Part shown: positions 18,989 to 28,715 of the stretch, in pieces
Layout of the letters: every line of letters starts with the position of its first letter
How positions within the stretch are numbered: position 1 is the stretch's first letter
Assembly (NCBI RefSeq): GCF_025398735.1
Contig: NZ_CP104694.1
Coordinates: 3,373,001-3,437,000, forward strand
DNA from: Tahibacter amnicola
GTDB taxonomy: Bacteria; Pseudomonadota; Gammaproteobacteria; Xanthomonadales; Rhodanobacteraceae
DNA: 64,000 nt
Direction: 5' to 3'
The notes under the pieces: model-generated
Databases searched by the model: none
Told to the model about the DNA's origin: nothing
The model's input: only the letters and a program-made list of their open reading frames with translations
Program-made: the position numbers and the translations under genes

Positions 18989-21184
18989 TCAGGGATTGGT
19001 ATAGCTGCCGGTCAGCGAGACGCCGTTGAACGGGTTGTACGCACGCAAGGTGACGTAGTACGTGCCGGCCTGGACGTTCGTGATGGTGCACGTTTCCGCG
19101 TTGCCATACTGGTAGGGGCGGCAATCGTAACTGGACACCGTCGGGGCGGAACCGAACTTGACGTAGAGGTCAGCGTCACCGACGCCGCCGCTGATCGTGA
19201 ACTTCAGGTTCTTCGCGCCCGCCGGGACGACCAGCGTATACATTGCCGTTGTCGATCCCGTGGTGGCGGACAGACCGGTGACGGGGACGCCGTTGCACAG
19301 CACTGTGCTACCGCAGCCGGTGATGCCCAGCACGACCTGCGTCGTCCGCGTGTAGGTTGCACCGCGGTTGTCAGTCACAGTCAGCGCCACCAGATACGTA
19401 CCGGCCGCCGCGTAGGTCTTGACCGGATTGGTCGCCGTCGATGTCGTACCGTCGCCGAAGCTCCAGTAACGCGACACGATCGTGCCGTCGCTGTCGGTGG
19501 AGCTGTCCGTCAAGGTGATGGTGAGGCCATTGATCGCAACGCTGAAGTTCGCCACCGGCGGGACGTTCGGCGTGACAACGGCCACGGTGACGGACTTGGT
19601 GACGGTATGCGTCGCACCCTTGTTGTCGGTCACGGTCAGCTGGACGCTGTACGTGCCGGCGGCGGCGTAGGTCTTGCTCGGGTTCGTCGCAGTCGACGTC
19701 GTGCCGTCGCCGAAGCTCCAGCTGCGTGACGCAATGGTGCCATCACTGTCGGTCGATCCGTCCGTGAAGGTGGCCGTGAGGCCATTCGTCACGAAACTGT
19801 AGTTTGCGGTCGGCGGGAAGTTTGTCGCCGTCACGGTAACGGGCTTCGTGATCGTGTGGGTGGAACCGATGTTGTCCGTGACCATCAGCGTGACGTTGTA
19901 CGTGCCGCTGCTGGCATAGGTTTTCACCGGGCTTGCCGTGGTGGAGGTGGTGCCGTCGCCGAAGTTCCAGGAACGCGCGGCGACCGCGCCGTCGGGGTCG
20001 CTCGATGCGTCGAGGAACGACACCGTCAGGTTCGACGCCGAGTGCGAGAAGTTCGCGACCGGCGGCAGGTTGGCAGGACCCGTACCGCCCGTGTAGAGCT
20101 CCGCGGAGGTCATGGCGTTGGGGCCGCCGGCAAACAGCACGTTGCCATTGTCGAGCAGCGTCGAGGAGAAGAAGCGCGTACGCGACGAGGCCAGGGAACC
20201 GGCGCTCGACCAGGTGCCGGCCACCGGGTCATAGCGTTCCATCGTGCTGGTGACCGAGGCGTTCGTGTAGCCGCCGCTGACCAGCACGCCGCCATCGGCC
20301 AAGGCGATGGCCGTGTGGCCCGAACGCGGGATGGCGAGCGAACCGGTTGCCGAGAACGTCAGAGTGGCCGGATCGAACACTTCCACGCCACCCTGCTTGC
20401 CGGCGCTGTTGTGGCCACCGGCCACGAGGATGCGGCCGTCAGCCAGGCGCGTGGCGCTGCCGCCGGTGCGGGCCGTTGCCATCGCGCCGGTGGGTGTCCA
20501 TGTGTTGGTGGCCGGATCCCAGATATCGGCGCTCGGCACGATCACGTTGGATGTGGTCTGACCGCCCGCCATCAGCACACGGCCGTCCGGCAGCAGCGCA
20601 ATGGCCGGACTCGACCGCTGCGTCGGCAGGCTGATGCGCTGGCCGAAGGTGCTGGTGGTCGGATCGAAAACCTGGGAATACCTGCCGTCGACGAGGAGCA
20701 CCTTGCCATCGAGCAATGTGACGGTCGTCGGGTACATGGCGCTGACATTCCCCAGCGGCGAACCTGCTGTCAGGCTCCAGCTTCCGGTCGAGGGGTCGTA
20801 GATTTCGGCGCTGCTCGGGCTCATGCCGCCCGACGGGGTCCATCGAACGCCGCCAACCATGAGAACACGCCCGTCGGCGAGAGTTGCGAAGCCCGCCGCG
20901 CTGCGGGGTTCCAGGAGTGAGGACGCCGGCGTAAAGGTGCCGGTCGAAGGATCGTAGATTTCAGCTGACGCCACGCTGTAGCCGCCGGTGGAATCGCCGC
21001 CCGCGATGAGGACGCGCCCATCGGGCAGCTTCGCGGCCATGTGCTCGTCACGGCCCACCGACAGGGAGCCAGTGGGGTCTGCGTGCACAGTTGCGCCGCT
21101 GGCTAGCAGTAATAGCGCCGCCGAGGAAAACTGAAAGAGAAACGTGCGTGTGTAACCGAGAATATGAGGCATGGGTGCTGTCAT
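18989..21184 (-). CDS. Secreted Kelch / PKD / PPC repeat protein
   Basis: A 731-residue exported protein. A signal peptide covers about residues 1-36 (FSSAALLLLASGATVHA). Residues about 40-370 hold six or so Kelch-like blades of the form LPDGRVLIAGGDS, AEIYDPSTGTFTPASSL, forming a propeller of the galactose-oxidase kind. Three PKD domains follow (about 375-640; NLPPVANFS, RSWNFGDGTTST, KTYASSGTYNVTLMVTDN and repeats). The C-terminus (about 650-731) is a bacterial pre-peptidase PPC domain (DADLYVKFG, QAGTYYVTLRAYNPFNGVSL). It looks like a surface or secreted binding protein with no catalytic residues visible. The start at 21184 or 21172 is uncertain. A strong terminator follows. Confidence 0.88.
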   Translation of the reverse strand: MTAPMPHILGYTRTFLFQFSSAALLLLASGATVHADPTGSLSVGRDEHMAAKLPDGRVLIAGGDSTGGYSVASAEIYDPSTGTFTPASSLLEPRSAAGFATLADGRVLMVGGVRWTPSGGMSPSSAEIYDPSTGSWSLTAGSPLGNVSAMYPTTVTLLDGKVLLVDGRYSQVFDPTTSTFGQRISLPTQRSSPAIALLPDGRVLMAGGQTTSNVIVPSADIWDPATNTWTPTGAMATARTGGSATRLADGRILVAGGHNSAGKQGGVEVFDPATLTFSATGSLAIPRSGHTAIALADGGVLVSGGYTNASVTSTMERYDPVAGTWSSAGSLASSRTRFFSSTLLDNGNVLFAGGPNAMTSAELYTGGTGPANLPPVANFSHSASNLTVSFLDASSDPDGAVAARSWNFGDGTTSTTASPVKTYASSGTYNVTLMVTDNIGSTHTITKPVTVTATNFPPTANYSFVTNGLTATFTDGSTDSDGTIASRSWSFGDGTTSTATNPSKTYAAAGTYSVQLTVTDNKGATHTVTKSVTVAVVTPNVPPVANFSVAINGLTITLTDSSTDSDGTIVSRYWSFGDGTTSTATNPVKTYAAAGTYLVALTVTDNRGATYTRTTQVVLGITGCGSTVLCNGVPVTGLSATTGSTTAMYTLVVPAGAKNLKFTISGGVGDADLYVKFGSAPTVSSYDCRPYQYGNAETCTITNVQAGTYYVTLRAYNPFNGVSLTGSYTNP

Positions 21185-21966
21185 GGTTTGTTGTCTTTAT
21201 GGTTCGTGTGTTGTTTTGAGTCGATAGAACGGCAACACGCATCATTGAAATACAAGCTGGTCGTCACCCCCTGAAGGTGTCTGCACTTTGATTGCGTAAT
21301 CGGTTCTGCTTGCGGCAGGGCTGGCAAAGATTGCTGCCGCCTCCATAGCGCCATCCACCGACGGCCATGGCGCGATGGTCACACAGTCTATTCTCAGCGC
21401 ACGAGACAATCCCCTTGCAACGACGATCACCGGGACGCGGGGTGAGTCGACACAATCGTTGACACGCCGGCAGCGCGCACTCGCTGGCATCGGTCCGTCG
21501 CAGGCGGGAATCCTTGACTCTGGACCGGGCAGCGTCCTGCCGGACAAATGTCAGGATTCGGGCAGCTGCCCGCACGAGTGCGGCTCGTCGTGGATCCTGT
21601 GCCGCTCGAATGGCCACAGTGTGCGTCTACGTGCCGGGGATCTTTCGAACCCGGGCAGGTGGTCGCCTGCAGGTGTTCGCTGGGCAGTCGAATACTCCAA
21701 TGGCCGTCACGGCCTGCAGTGGTGGCTGGGCCAGCGTGATCCATGGAACGCTGTGCGTCGCGCTGTCACTGCAGAGTGCAACGGCGTCGTCGTTGGCACA
21801 ACCCGCTGCGGCGGACCGCCAGCGCCCTGACGCCGTGGGTATCACTATCTGATACCGCGTGATTGGAGGGGATAGCGCGTCAATTGTTGCAAGCCGTGTG
21901 ATGGATGCAGTCACGCGCCGCATACGCCGCTATCATGCAAACCCCGACGATGCCCTGGAGCCCCGC
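21185..21966. other. Gene-poor divergent region of about 780 bp
   Basis: It lies between the divergent starts of the Kelch/PKD gene and the HTH regulator. Open frames on both strands overlap each other and have no domain. The best of them, on the minus strand at 21242-21547, has low GC at third codon positions, unlike genes of this genome. It could hold long leaders or eroded genes, but nothing is supported. Confidence 0.35.
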
Positions 21967-22706
21967 ATGTCCGGTTCGCGACTTCTGATTCAGTCCCTGC
22001 GAGGCCTCCTGCGTGAACGGGGCATTACCTATCGCGAGCTGGCCGCCCGCCTCGGCGTGAGCGAACCGACCGTCAAGCGCGATTTCAGTCGGGGGATTTC
22101 TCTCTCGGCCGTCTCGATCAGATCTGCGCCGTGCTGGAGATTTCCCTGCAGGATCTGGTGAAGGGCGACCGTTCCGCCAGCAAGGTATTGACCGAGCTGA
22201 CAGAGAAGCAGGAGCTGGCCCTGGTCTCCGATCCCAAGCTGCTTCTGACAACCTACCTCATCGTCAACGAGTGGAAATTCCCGGAGATTCTCGCCACGTT
22301 CCGTATCGAGGAGAATGACCTGGTCAACCTGCTGCTCAAACTCGACCGGCTCGGCGTCATCGATTACCGGCCGCCGCGGCGCATCAAGAAGCTCACTGCG
22401 CGCAATTTCTCCTGGCGCAGCAATGGCCCCGTGCACACATTCCTGCTGTCGCGGGTGTTGCCCGAGTTCTTCAACGACGCGTTTGAACAACCCGGTGATG
22501 AATTCCACTTCGTCGGAGGCACCCTTTCCGTGGCATCGCGTGCGCGGATGAAAGCGGCCATTGATCACTTCACCCGCGAGTTTGAAGAACTGGCGCGCCT
22601 GGATTCGCGCCTCCCGCTCGCCGATCGCGATGGCTGCAGCGCCGTCATCGCCCTGCGCAAGTGGGAGTTCTCGGAATTCACCCGCTTGCGGCGCAAGAAG
22701 GTGTAG
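21967..22706 (+). CDS. HTH (XRE-type) transcriptional regulator, frameshifted
   Basis: The 5' part reads MSGSRLLIQSLRGLLRERGI-TYRELAARLGVSEPTVKRDF, a typical helix-turn-helix. After the G5 run at 22091-22095 the frame is lost; adding one G restores RGDFSLGRLDQICAVLEI-SLQDLV, matching the downstream open frame that ends at 22706. The joined protein would be about 246 residues. The C-terminal part is helical, with a hydrophobic block (LLTTYLIVNEWKFPEILATF, then NDLVNLLLKLDRLGVIDY). Residues such as FSWRSNGPVHTFLLSRVLPE are typical of a proteobacterial HTH family with an unknown effector domain. The single missing G may be a sequence error. Confidence 0.75.
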
Positions 22707-22806
22707 CCGACAGGCCCGCATGCGGTACCCTGCACGGGCTCGACAGGCGACGCATCGGCGGCGCCCTGGTGTACATCCATCACGAACCGGCAAAGGAAGC
22801 GTTGCA

Positions 22807-23202
22807 ATGTCAATCGATGCAGTCGATCTGGGCGCAGGGGCAAAATCCGTGGCATTCGTCTATGTGAGCGACCGGGAACGTGCGCTGGGCTTCTACCGCG
22901 ATACGCTGGGCTTCGCCGTTCACAGCTCCGACAACTACGGTGACTACCTTTCGATTCCCGGCAGCCTCTTGCGGCTGACCGTGATACCGGACATGAAACC
23001 GCATCCCCACCCGGTGGTGGGGTTTGAGGTCAGCGATGTGGTATCGGTGGTCAAGGCTTTCCGCGAGCGAGGTGTCGTCATGGATACCTTCGAAGGAATG
23101 GACCAGGACGACCTGGGCATCTGGCACGCGCCGGATGGTCGCAGCAAGCTCGCCTTCTTCAAGGACGCTGACGGCAATGCCCTGATGCTGACCCAGGCGT
23201 GA
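22807..23202 (+). CDS. VOC (glyoxalase/bleomycin resistance) family protein
   Basis: A 131-residue protein with the paired beta-alpha-beta-beta-beta fold of the VOC superfamily: AFVYVSDRERALGFYRDTLG in the first half, and GFEVSDVVSVVKAFRERGV and LAFFKDADGNALMLTQ in the second. Family members are glyoxalases, dioxygenases or antibiotic-binding proteins; the activity cannot be read here. The ATG at 22807 has AAAGGA 8 bases upstream. It follows the HTH regulator by 100 bp on the same strand and might be co-regulated by it. Confidence 0.88.
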   Translation: MSIDAVDLGAGAKSVAFVYVSDRERALGFYRDTLGFAVHSSDNYGDYLSIPGSLLRLTVIPDMKPHPHPVVGFEVSDVVSVVKAFRERGVVMDTFEGMDQDDLGIWHAPDGRSKLAFFKDADGNALMLTQA

Positions 23203-23516
23203 GCATCGCGGGCAGGACGCGGCGTCGCCGTCGGGGTGCGAAACTCATCAGGTTGGATAGCACGGGTTGTCGTAGGGGATAGCCAGTCACTTTGCAACAG
23301 ACGCCGCAACCTCCGGATGACGGCGTTGTGCAGAACGGGATGTCAACGCAAATTCCAGGATTGCGTTGGCAGGGGAGGGCATGAGTCGTCGCTCGCGCTA
23401 CCGCTGCCCTGCGGATAGCACGAAAGCCGATGACGTCAGCCTGATGGTAGCGTGTCGCAGCCTCAGGTTCGCGACGCATGCCATGACCCCAACCCTTCTC
23501 TGGAATCCCTGAGTCC
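23203..23516. other. Intergenic region
   Basis: About 310 bp between two plus-strand genes with no recognisable gene, terminator or repeat. It presumably contains the promoter of the small secreted protein that follows. Confidence 0.35.
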
Positions 23517-24401
23517 ATGAAAACGCGAGCTGCTCTCACCGTTATCGCCGCCGCCCTCCTGCTGCCGACCGCAGCGATGGCGGGCGGCGGTGGCGTACCC
23601 ACCAAGGTCGTCGTATCCGCCCGTTTCACACCCAGCACCATTGCTGCAGGCCAGTCCACCACGTTGTCGTGGCAGGCTCGCGGTGGCGATATCACCGGCT
23701 GCCGCATTACCGGTCTTCCGGGTGGTTTGCAGTGGGGCGGCGAATCGGGCGCAATTCCCGTGCGGCCGACGCAGACCACGACGGCCCGGGTCCTGTGCAG
23801 CGAGGAGAACGGTGCATACGCCGTTGCCACTCCCACTGTCACCGTGGCGCAGGCGAAGGTGGTCCCGGAATCGGCACCACGCATCACTGCAGCGGCCAAG
23901 CCGACGTTCCTGCTGTCGCCAGGCACGGCGACAGTGTCGTACTCGTCGATTTACGCGACAGGTTGCAACAAGGGTCCCACCTCCGGCTCGTACTCGCGCT
24001 TCTTCATGCGCACCACATTGGAGGTGATTTCCTGCTGGGGCCCCGGCGGTACCACGTCCGTTGTCGTGAAAATTCCCGTGCTCGAAGACTATCTGGCCGC
24101 TGGCACCGAGTCGGACCAGGCCAGGAAGGTGGCGTCGAGCCCCACTATCGGTGATCTCGGCTCCGCTGTGGAAGAAGGCAACCTTCAGTACGCCGACGGC
24201 GACTTCAACAACGATGGCAACGCAGATTCCATTGTGGTCGACGTCAACGACCAGATGGCCTACGTCATCCTGGGTGAACGTGATGGCGGCTCGCGCATCG
24301 TCAAATCGATTGCCGGTGTGGCCGATCTGGAGCAGATCCAGAGCATCGACGTGCCAGCTGGTGCTGCGGCGGAGAATATTGTCGTCACCGTGGCGCAGTA
24401 A
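23517..24401 (+). CDS. Secreted protein with Ig-like region and Ca-binding-like loop
   Basis: A 294-residue exported protein. Residues 1-22 form a clear signal peptide (MKTRAALTVIAAALLLPTAA). The next part (FTPSTIAAGQSTTLSWQARG, GCRITGLPGG) resembles a bacterial Ig-like/PKD-like domain, repeated once more after residue about 115. The C-terminal third contains DGDFNNDGNADSIVVDV, an FG-GAP or EF-hand-like Asp-rich loop. No enzyme motif is seen; a surface or periplasmic binding role is a guess. A terminator lies downstream. Confidence 0.7.
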   Translation: MKTRAALTVIAAALLLPTAAMAGGGGVPTKVVVSARFTPSTIAAGQSTTLSWQARGGDITGCRITGLPGGLQWGGESGAIPVRPTQTTTARVLCSEENGAYAVATPTVTVAQAKVVPESAPRITAAAKPTFLLSPGTATVSYSSIYATGCNKGPTSGSYSRFFMRTTLEVISCWGPGGTTSVVVKIPVLEDYLAAGTESDQARKVASSPTIGDLGSAVEEGNLQYADGDFNNDGNADSIVVDVNDQMAYVILGERDGGSRIVKSIAGVADLEQIQSIDVPAGAAAENIVVTVAQ

Positions 24402-24439
24402 GCGCTGATGTTGCGGCCTTTGCATTGACCGCTACGTGA

Positions 24440-24470
24440 GCGTCGCCCCCGACTCGTTCGGGGGCGACGC
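24440..24470. terminator. Bidirectional stem-loop between convergent genes
   Basis: A perfect 11-bp stem (GCGTCGCCCCC and complement) with a 9-base loop, placed between the convergent ends at 24401 and 24483. It could serve both strands; no clear T run is present. Confidence 0.65.
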
Positions 24471-24482
24471 ATTCGTACTTGC

Positions 24483-24785
24483 TCAGGGCCGAATCAGCAG
24501 CTGGGAATGCATGGTCGAGTCAAACTGCACGCGGCGTACCTCCACGCGCATCGTTTCACAGTGCTCATACCGTTCAATGTTGGCCCATATTTCGTCGATC
24601 GGCGCGTCAGGCGACACGCTGACTATCGAAAAGTAGGGGCTGTAGTCGTCAAGTTCACCGTCAAACGGGTTGTCCAGAAGCCATCGGAGACCGCCAGGAC
24701 TGCGAATGATGACGATGCGGGGAAGATCCCAGAACCCTCTGTAGGATTCGATCTGGTGCCAGACGTCGGTCTCGATGGGGTTCAC
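24483..24785 (-). CDS. Small hypothetical protein, 100 aa
   Basis: The sequence is acidic and soluble, starting at GTG 24785 with CGGAG upstream (a TTG at 24818 is the alternative). It contains IETDVWHQIESYRGFWDLPR followed by IVIIRSPGGLRWLLDNPFDGE, and a block YFSIVSVSPDAP. I do not recognise the family. It lies 57 bp downstream of another small hypothetical gene on the same strand and probably forms an operon with it. Confidence 0.65.
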   Translation of the reverse strand: MNPIETDVWHQIESYRGFWDLPRIVIIRSPGGLRWLLDNPFDGELDDYSPYFSIVSVSPDAPIDEIWANIERYEHCETMRVEVRRVQFDSTMHSQLLIRP

Positions 24786-24842
24786 TGAGGTACTCCGCAA
24801 CTGATGGGCTATTGCCAAATCGTGTGCCGGTGGCCCGATTGA

Positions 24843-25083
24843 CTACTGCGCTGAGAACTCCACGCTCCATCGTTTCCCGTTTTCACGCAGGATGCTGCCG
24901 TCTGCAGTGACGCACAGGAGCGGTACGTCCTGCACCACGCGCAGAGGCCCGCAGTTGAAGGTGCCGTGGATACCTCGCTCCAGTTGTCTTTCCCGCATCG
25001 TAACGGTAGATCTCCCAGTCGACCGAGAATGCGTTCGTGTTCATCCGGATCGCAAATCCCTGCTCCGGCGAGGCCATCTGCAC
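24843..25083 (-). CDS. Small hypothetical protein, about 79 aa, frameshifted
   Basis: The reading begins at GTG 25083 (MQMASPEQGFAIRMNTNAFS...WEIYRYDAG) and is broken at a T3 run on the plus strand (24989-24991). Removing one base gives DAGRQLERGIHGTFNCGPLR-VVQDVPLLCVTADGSILREN, ending GKRWSVEFSAQ at 24843, a compact beta-rich protein. No family is recognised. The gene length is 80 codons plus one base, consistent with one inserted base. Function unknown. Confidence 0.5.
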
Positions 25084-25173
25084 ATCGTGGCGTCACATCC
25101 CCTGGATTCAAGCCGAGAGCGCCGGCACCAGCCAGCGCAATATCCCCGGCGATGCGCTTCCGCCCGGGGCGAG

Positions 25174-25884
25174 CTATCCCGCCGCCAGGCGCATCAAGGA
25201 TTCCGCATAGCCTGGCGCCGTCGGTTCATGCATGAAGTAGGCGTGGATCGATTGCCACTTCGTACCGAGCAGGCGCTCGCTCCAGCGTGCAAGGTCCGCA
25301 TCGGTATACGTTTCCAGCCGTAGGCGCACATATCCCCACGACGTTGTTTCGACGATGGGCGGTGCCGTGCTGTCCTCCCGCTCCGACACGCACAGCGCGG
25401 CCCCCACGGACGCAAGCGCCGCATAGACCGCGTCATCGAACCAGCTGTCGTGGCGGAATTCAAACGTGGCGCGATGGTCCGGCGGCAGCACCTGCAGAAA
25501 TTCGGTGAGCCTTTGGAGGTCCTTTTTCTGAAACGGTGGCAACTGGAACAGCACCGGTCCTCGCTTGTCGCCCAGGGAGTCGAGCACCCGGTAGAGGTAG
25601 GCGACAGGCTCGGCTGCCGCGTCCGCCTTCAGACGGGCCTCGTGGGTGATGCGCTTGGATCCTTTGATCGCAAAATCGAACCCGTCGGGCGTTGCGGAGG
25701 CCCAGGCGGTCAGAACCGCCGGCTTTGGCATCTGGTAGAACGAGTTGTTGATCTCGACGGTTGGCAGGCGCTGCGCGTAGAAGGCCAGCATCGCATCGGG
25801 TTTGATATTGTCCGGATAGAAGGAGCCCTGCCATTCCTTGTAGGAGTAGCCGCTGGCTCCGGCGCGCAGGCGATGGCTTTTCAT
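25174..25884 (-). CDS. DUF72 family protein (YecE-like)
   Basis: A 236-residue DUF72 protein with a TIM-barrel-like fold. Its start has GASGYSYKEWQGSFYP, typical of the family, then TVEINNSFYQMP, FAIKGSKRITH, GPVLFQLPP and ATFEFRHDSWF, all in order. The family's biochemical role is not established, though the barrel carries conserved acidic and Arg residues. It sits divergent from ligD, with the two starts only about 20 bp apart, so promoters of the two genes overlap. Cytosolic. Confidence 0.9.
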   Translation of the reverse strand: MKSHRLRAGASGYSYKEWQGSFYPDNIKPDAMLAFYAQRLPTVEINNSFYQMPKPAVLTAWASATPDGFDFAIKGSKRITHEARLKADAAAEPVAYLYRVLDSLGDKRGPVLFQLPPFQKKDLQRLTEFLQVLPPDHRATFEFRHDSWFDDAVYAALASVGAALCVSEREDSTAPPIVETTSWGYVRLRLETYTDADLARWSERLLGTKWQSIHAYFMHEPTAPGYAESLMRLAAG

Positions 25885-25907
25885 GTCCAGCCCCGTAGGA
25901 TGTGCCG

Positions 25908-28643
25908 ATGGCGAAGCTCAGCGAATATTCTGCCAAGCGACGCTTTGAAGCCACCCCCGAGCCGGCGCCGCAGGTGCCTGCGGAAGGTTCCGGACCCTTG
26001 CTGTTCGTGGTGCAGCAACATGCGGCGAGCCGGCTGCACTACGATTTTCGCCTGGAATGCGACGGAATCCTGAAGTCATGGGCGGTGCCCAAGGGGCCGT
26101 CACTCAACCCGGATGACAAACGCCTCGCCGTGCACGTCGAGGACCATCCCTACGACTACGCCTCGTTCGAGGGCGTGATTCCGCCCCGGCAGTACGGCGC
26201 CGGCGAGGTCATCGTGTGGGACTGTGGCGTGTACAGCCCTGACGAGGGCGGTACCGTGTTCAACGACCGGGACGAGGCCATGCGGCGCGTCCGTGCAGGG
26301 TTGGCGGCCGGAAAGCTCAGCATCCAGTTGCGTGGCGAGAAACTGAAGGGCTCGTTCGCATTGGTACGCACCAAGGACGAGAAGACCTGGCTGCTCATCA
26401 AGCACCGCGATCGTTTCGTCAGTGCGGCGGACATCACCATGCGCGAAGCATCGGTACTCTCGGGCGTCGCCGTGCGAGACCTGCGACGTGCACCGGTACA
26501 CCGCCTTGCGGCCGGCCAGTTGGCCCCACGGGGCACGACATCCGCGATGCCGACGCGCCTGGCGCCGATGCTGGCGGAGTCCGCCGACGAGCCGTTCGAG
26601 CATGAGGACTGGCTATGGGAGCCCAAGCTCGACGGGTATCGCGTGCTCGCTTTTATTGACGACGCCGGCGTGCGCTTGCGTTCACGCGGCGGGTTGGAAC
26701 TGGCGCCGGCATTCCCCCGGCTGGTCGCCGAACTCCGGCAGCAGGCGGAGCGGGGCATGATTCTCGACGGCGAAATCGTCGCGTTCGACGCCACGGGCAG
26801 GCCCTCTTTCGCCACGCTGCAGAACCGTGCCCAGCTCAAGAGCGACCGGGACATCGCGGCGGCGGATCGCACCTCGCCGACGCTGTTCTTCGCGTTCGAT
26901 CTGCTCTATTTCGAAGGCGTGGATTTGCGTAGCCGGCTGTACCGGGACCGCCGTCGCTATCTGGTGCAATGCCTTCTGCCGACGCCACTGGTGCAGCTCG
27001 TGCACGCGCAGGAGGACGGTGTTGCGTTGCACGCGGCGGCGATGGCGAGTGGTTTCGAAGGGGTGATGGGCAAGCGCAAAGACTGCCCCTACGTCGCCGG
27101 CAAGCGCTCCCCCGCATGGCTCAAGGTAAAGCCGACGCGGAGCGCCGAATTCGTGATTGGCGGATACACGCAGGGCAGGGGCTCGCGCTCGGCGCTGGGT
27201 GCATTGCTGCTCGGGTACTGGAAACAGGGGGCATTGCACTACGTGTCCCACGTCGGTTCCGGTTTTGATACGCGAAGTCTGAAAGCAGTTCAGGCACGTC
27301 TGGCGCCGCTCGTCACGCGCCGTTGCCCGTTCCCGGAAAAGCCCGAGGTGAATGCACCGGTGACCTGGGTCAAACCCGAACTGGTGGCCGAGGTGACGTT
27401 TCAGCGCTGGACCGAGGATGACTCACTGCGGTCGCCGATTTTCCACCGCTTGCGCGACGACATAGACGCGGCGTCCGTGCGCCGTCCGAAGGATCCTGGG
27501 ACAAAGGCGCCGTCGTCCAGAACCACGCCGGCTTCCGTCCGTTCGCGGCGGGCGCGACCGGATGCCGCCGGAGGGGAGCAGAGCGAGCTCCTTGCCCAGC
27601 TCGACAGCACCCGGAACAATGTCGTGCTGCACGTCGGCGAGCACCGCATCAAGCTCACCCACCTGGACCGCGTGTACTGGCCGGCCGATGCGGCTACCCG
27701 GCAAGCCGCGCTGACCAAGCGCGATCTCCTGCGCTATTTCGTGCACGTGGCCGACTGCATCCTGCCGCACCTGGCGGATCGCCCGCTCACCCTGATTCGC
27801 ATGCCCGACGGGATCGAGGGCACGCGCTTCTTCCAGAAGCACTGGACGCAGGCCAAGCCGGACTTCGCCGACACTGTTACCGTGTTTTCCGAGCACAAGG
27901 ACGAGGACCACGAGTACCTGGTGTGCAACAACCTGGCGACCTTGCTGTGGCTGGCCCAATCCGGCGCGCTGGAATTCCACGTATGGCATTCGCGTTCCAC
28001 ACGTGGCGCGGACACCCGCGTGACATCCACCGATTTCTCCAGCTCGCTGGAAGCGCTCGAGGCGTCGGTGCTGAATTTCCCCGACTATGTCGTCTTCGAT
28101 ATCGACCCGTACATCTATTCCGGCAAGGAAGCGAAGGGCGCCGAGCCTGAACTGAACACCGTCGCCTTTGAAAAGGGTAAGGAAATTGCCTTCCGCCTGC
28201 GCGAGTTGCTGGAGGAAATGCGGCTTGAGCCCATCGTGAAGACCTCCGGCAAGACGGGCCTGCACGTGTTCGTGCCGATCCGGCGCACGCTCGATTTCGA
28301 CGCGGCGCGGCAGGTATCGGAGCTGGTGAGTCGTCACCTGCTGCGCCGCTACCCCAAGGACATCACCATGGAGTGGGCGGTGAACAAGCGGACTGGCAAG
28401 ATCTTCATGGACCACAACATGAACGTGCGCGGCAAGACCTTGAACGTGGCCTGGTCGCCGCGCGGAGTGCCGGGTGCGCCGGTTTCCATGCCCATCAGCT
28501 GGGAAGACCTGGTACGTGCCCATCCGCTCGACTTTACCCTAACAAGTGTGGTAAAGGGCTTGATTTACAGGGAAGATCGTTGGCGAAATGCGCTCACGCG
28601 CAAGGCCGACATGGAGAAGATTCTGAAGCAGGCAAAGAAGTAG
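25908..28643 (+). CDS. ligD: ATP-dependent DNA ligase D (NHEJ)
   Basis: A 911-residue three-domain LigD in the Pseudomonas order: 3'-phosphoesterase, ligase, polymerase. The phosphoesterase (about residues 25-165) shows SRLHYDFRLE and HVEDHPYDYASFEG. The ligase part has the nucleotidyl-transfer motif with catalytic Lys240 in EPKLDGYR, then DGEIVAFD and FVIGGYTQG. The polymerase (about 600-890) has the AEP-type motif FDIDPY and the HVFVPI block. Together with Ku it repairs double-strand breaks by non-homologous end joining. The ATG at 25908 follows TAGGA by 7 bases. The ku gene starts 72 bp downstream, in an operon. Confidence 0.95.
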   Translation: MAKLSEYSAKRRFEATPEPAPQVPAEGSGPLLFVVQQHAASRLHYDFRLECDGILKSWAVPKGPSLNPDDKRLAVHVEDHPYDYASFEGVIPPRQYGAGEVIVWDCGVYSPDEGGTVFNDRDEAMRRVRAGLAAGKLSIQLRGEKLKGSFALVRTKDEKTWLLIKHRDRFVSAADITMREASVLSGVAVRDLRRAPVHRLAAGQLAPRGTTSAMPTRLAPMLAESADEPFEHEDWLWEPKLDGYRVLAFIDDAGVRLRSRGGLELAPAFPRLVAELRQQAERGMILDGEIVAFDATGRPSFATLQNRAQLKSDRDIAAADRTSPTLFFAFDLLYFEGVDLRSRLYRDRRRYLVQCLLPTPLVQLVHAQEDGVALHAAAMASGFEGVMGKRKDCPYVAGKRSPAWLKVKPTRSAEFVIGGYTQGRGSRSALGALLLGYWKQGALHYVSHVGSGFDTRSLKAVQARLAPLVTRRCPFPEKPEVNAPVTWVKPELVAEVTFQRWTEDDSLRSPIFHRLRDDIDAASVRRPKDPGTKAPSSRTTPASVRSRRARPDAAGGEQSELLAQLDSTRNNVVLHVGEHRIKLTHLDRVYWPADAATRQAALTKRDLLRYFVHVADCILPHLADRPLTLIRMPDGIEGTRFFQKHWTQAKPDFADTVTVFSEHKDEDHEYLVCNNLATLLWLAQSGALEFHVWHSRSTRGADTRVTSTDFSSSLEALEASVLNFPDYVVFDIDPYIYSGKEAKGAEPELNTVAFEKGKEIAFRLRELLEEMRLEPIVKTSGKTGLHVFVPIRRTLDFDAARQVSELVSRHLLRRYPKDITMEWAVNKRTGKIFMDHNMNVRGKTLNVAWSPRGVPGAPVSMPISWEDLVRAHPLDFTLTSVVKGLIYREDRWRNALTRKADMEKILKQAKK

Positions 28644-28715
28644 GCCGCCCGCAGTCTTCTCGGCTCGCGCGGGATCCAGGCACTGGGCAGGGCCGACAGC
28701 ATGGTGGGGAACGTC

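Noticed and set aside
21242-21547. Minus-strand ORF upstream of the Kelch gene
   Set aside because: Low GC at third codon positions at its 3' end and no ribosome binding site or family.
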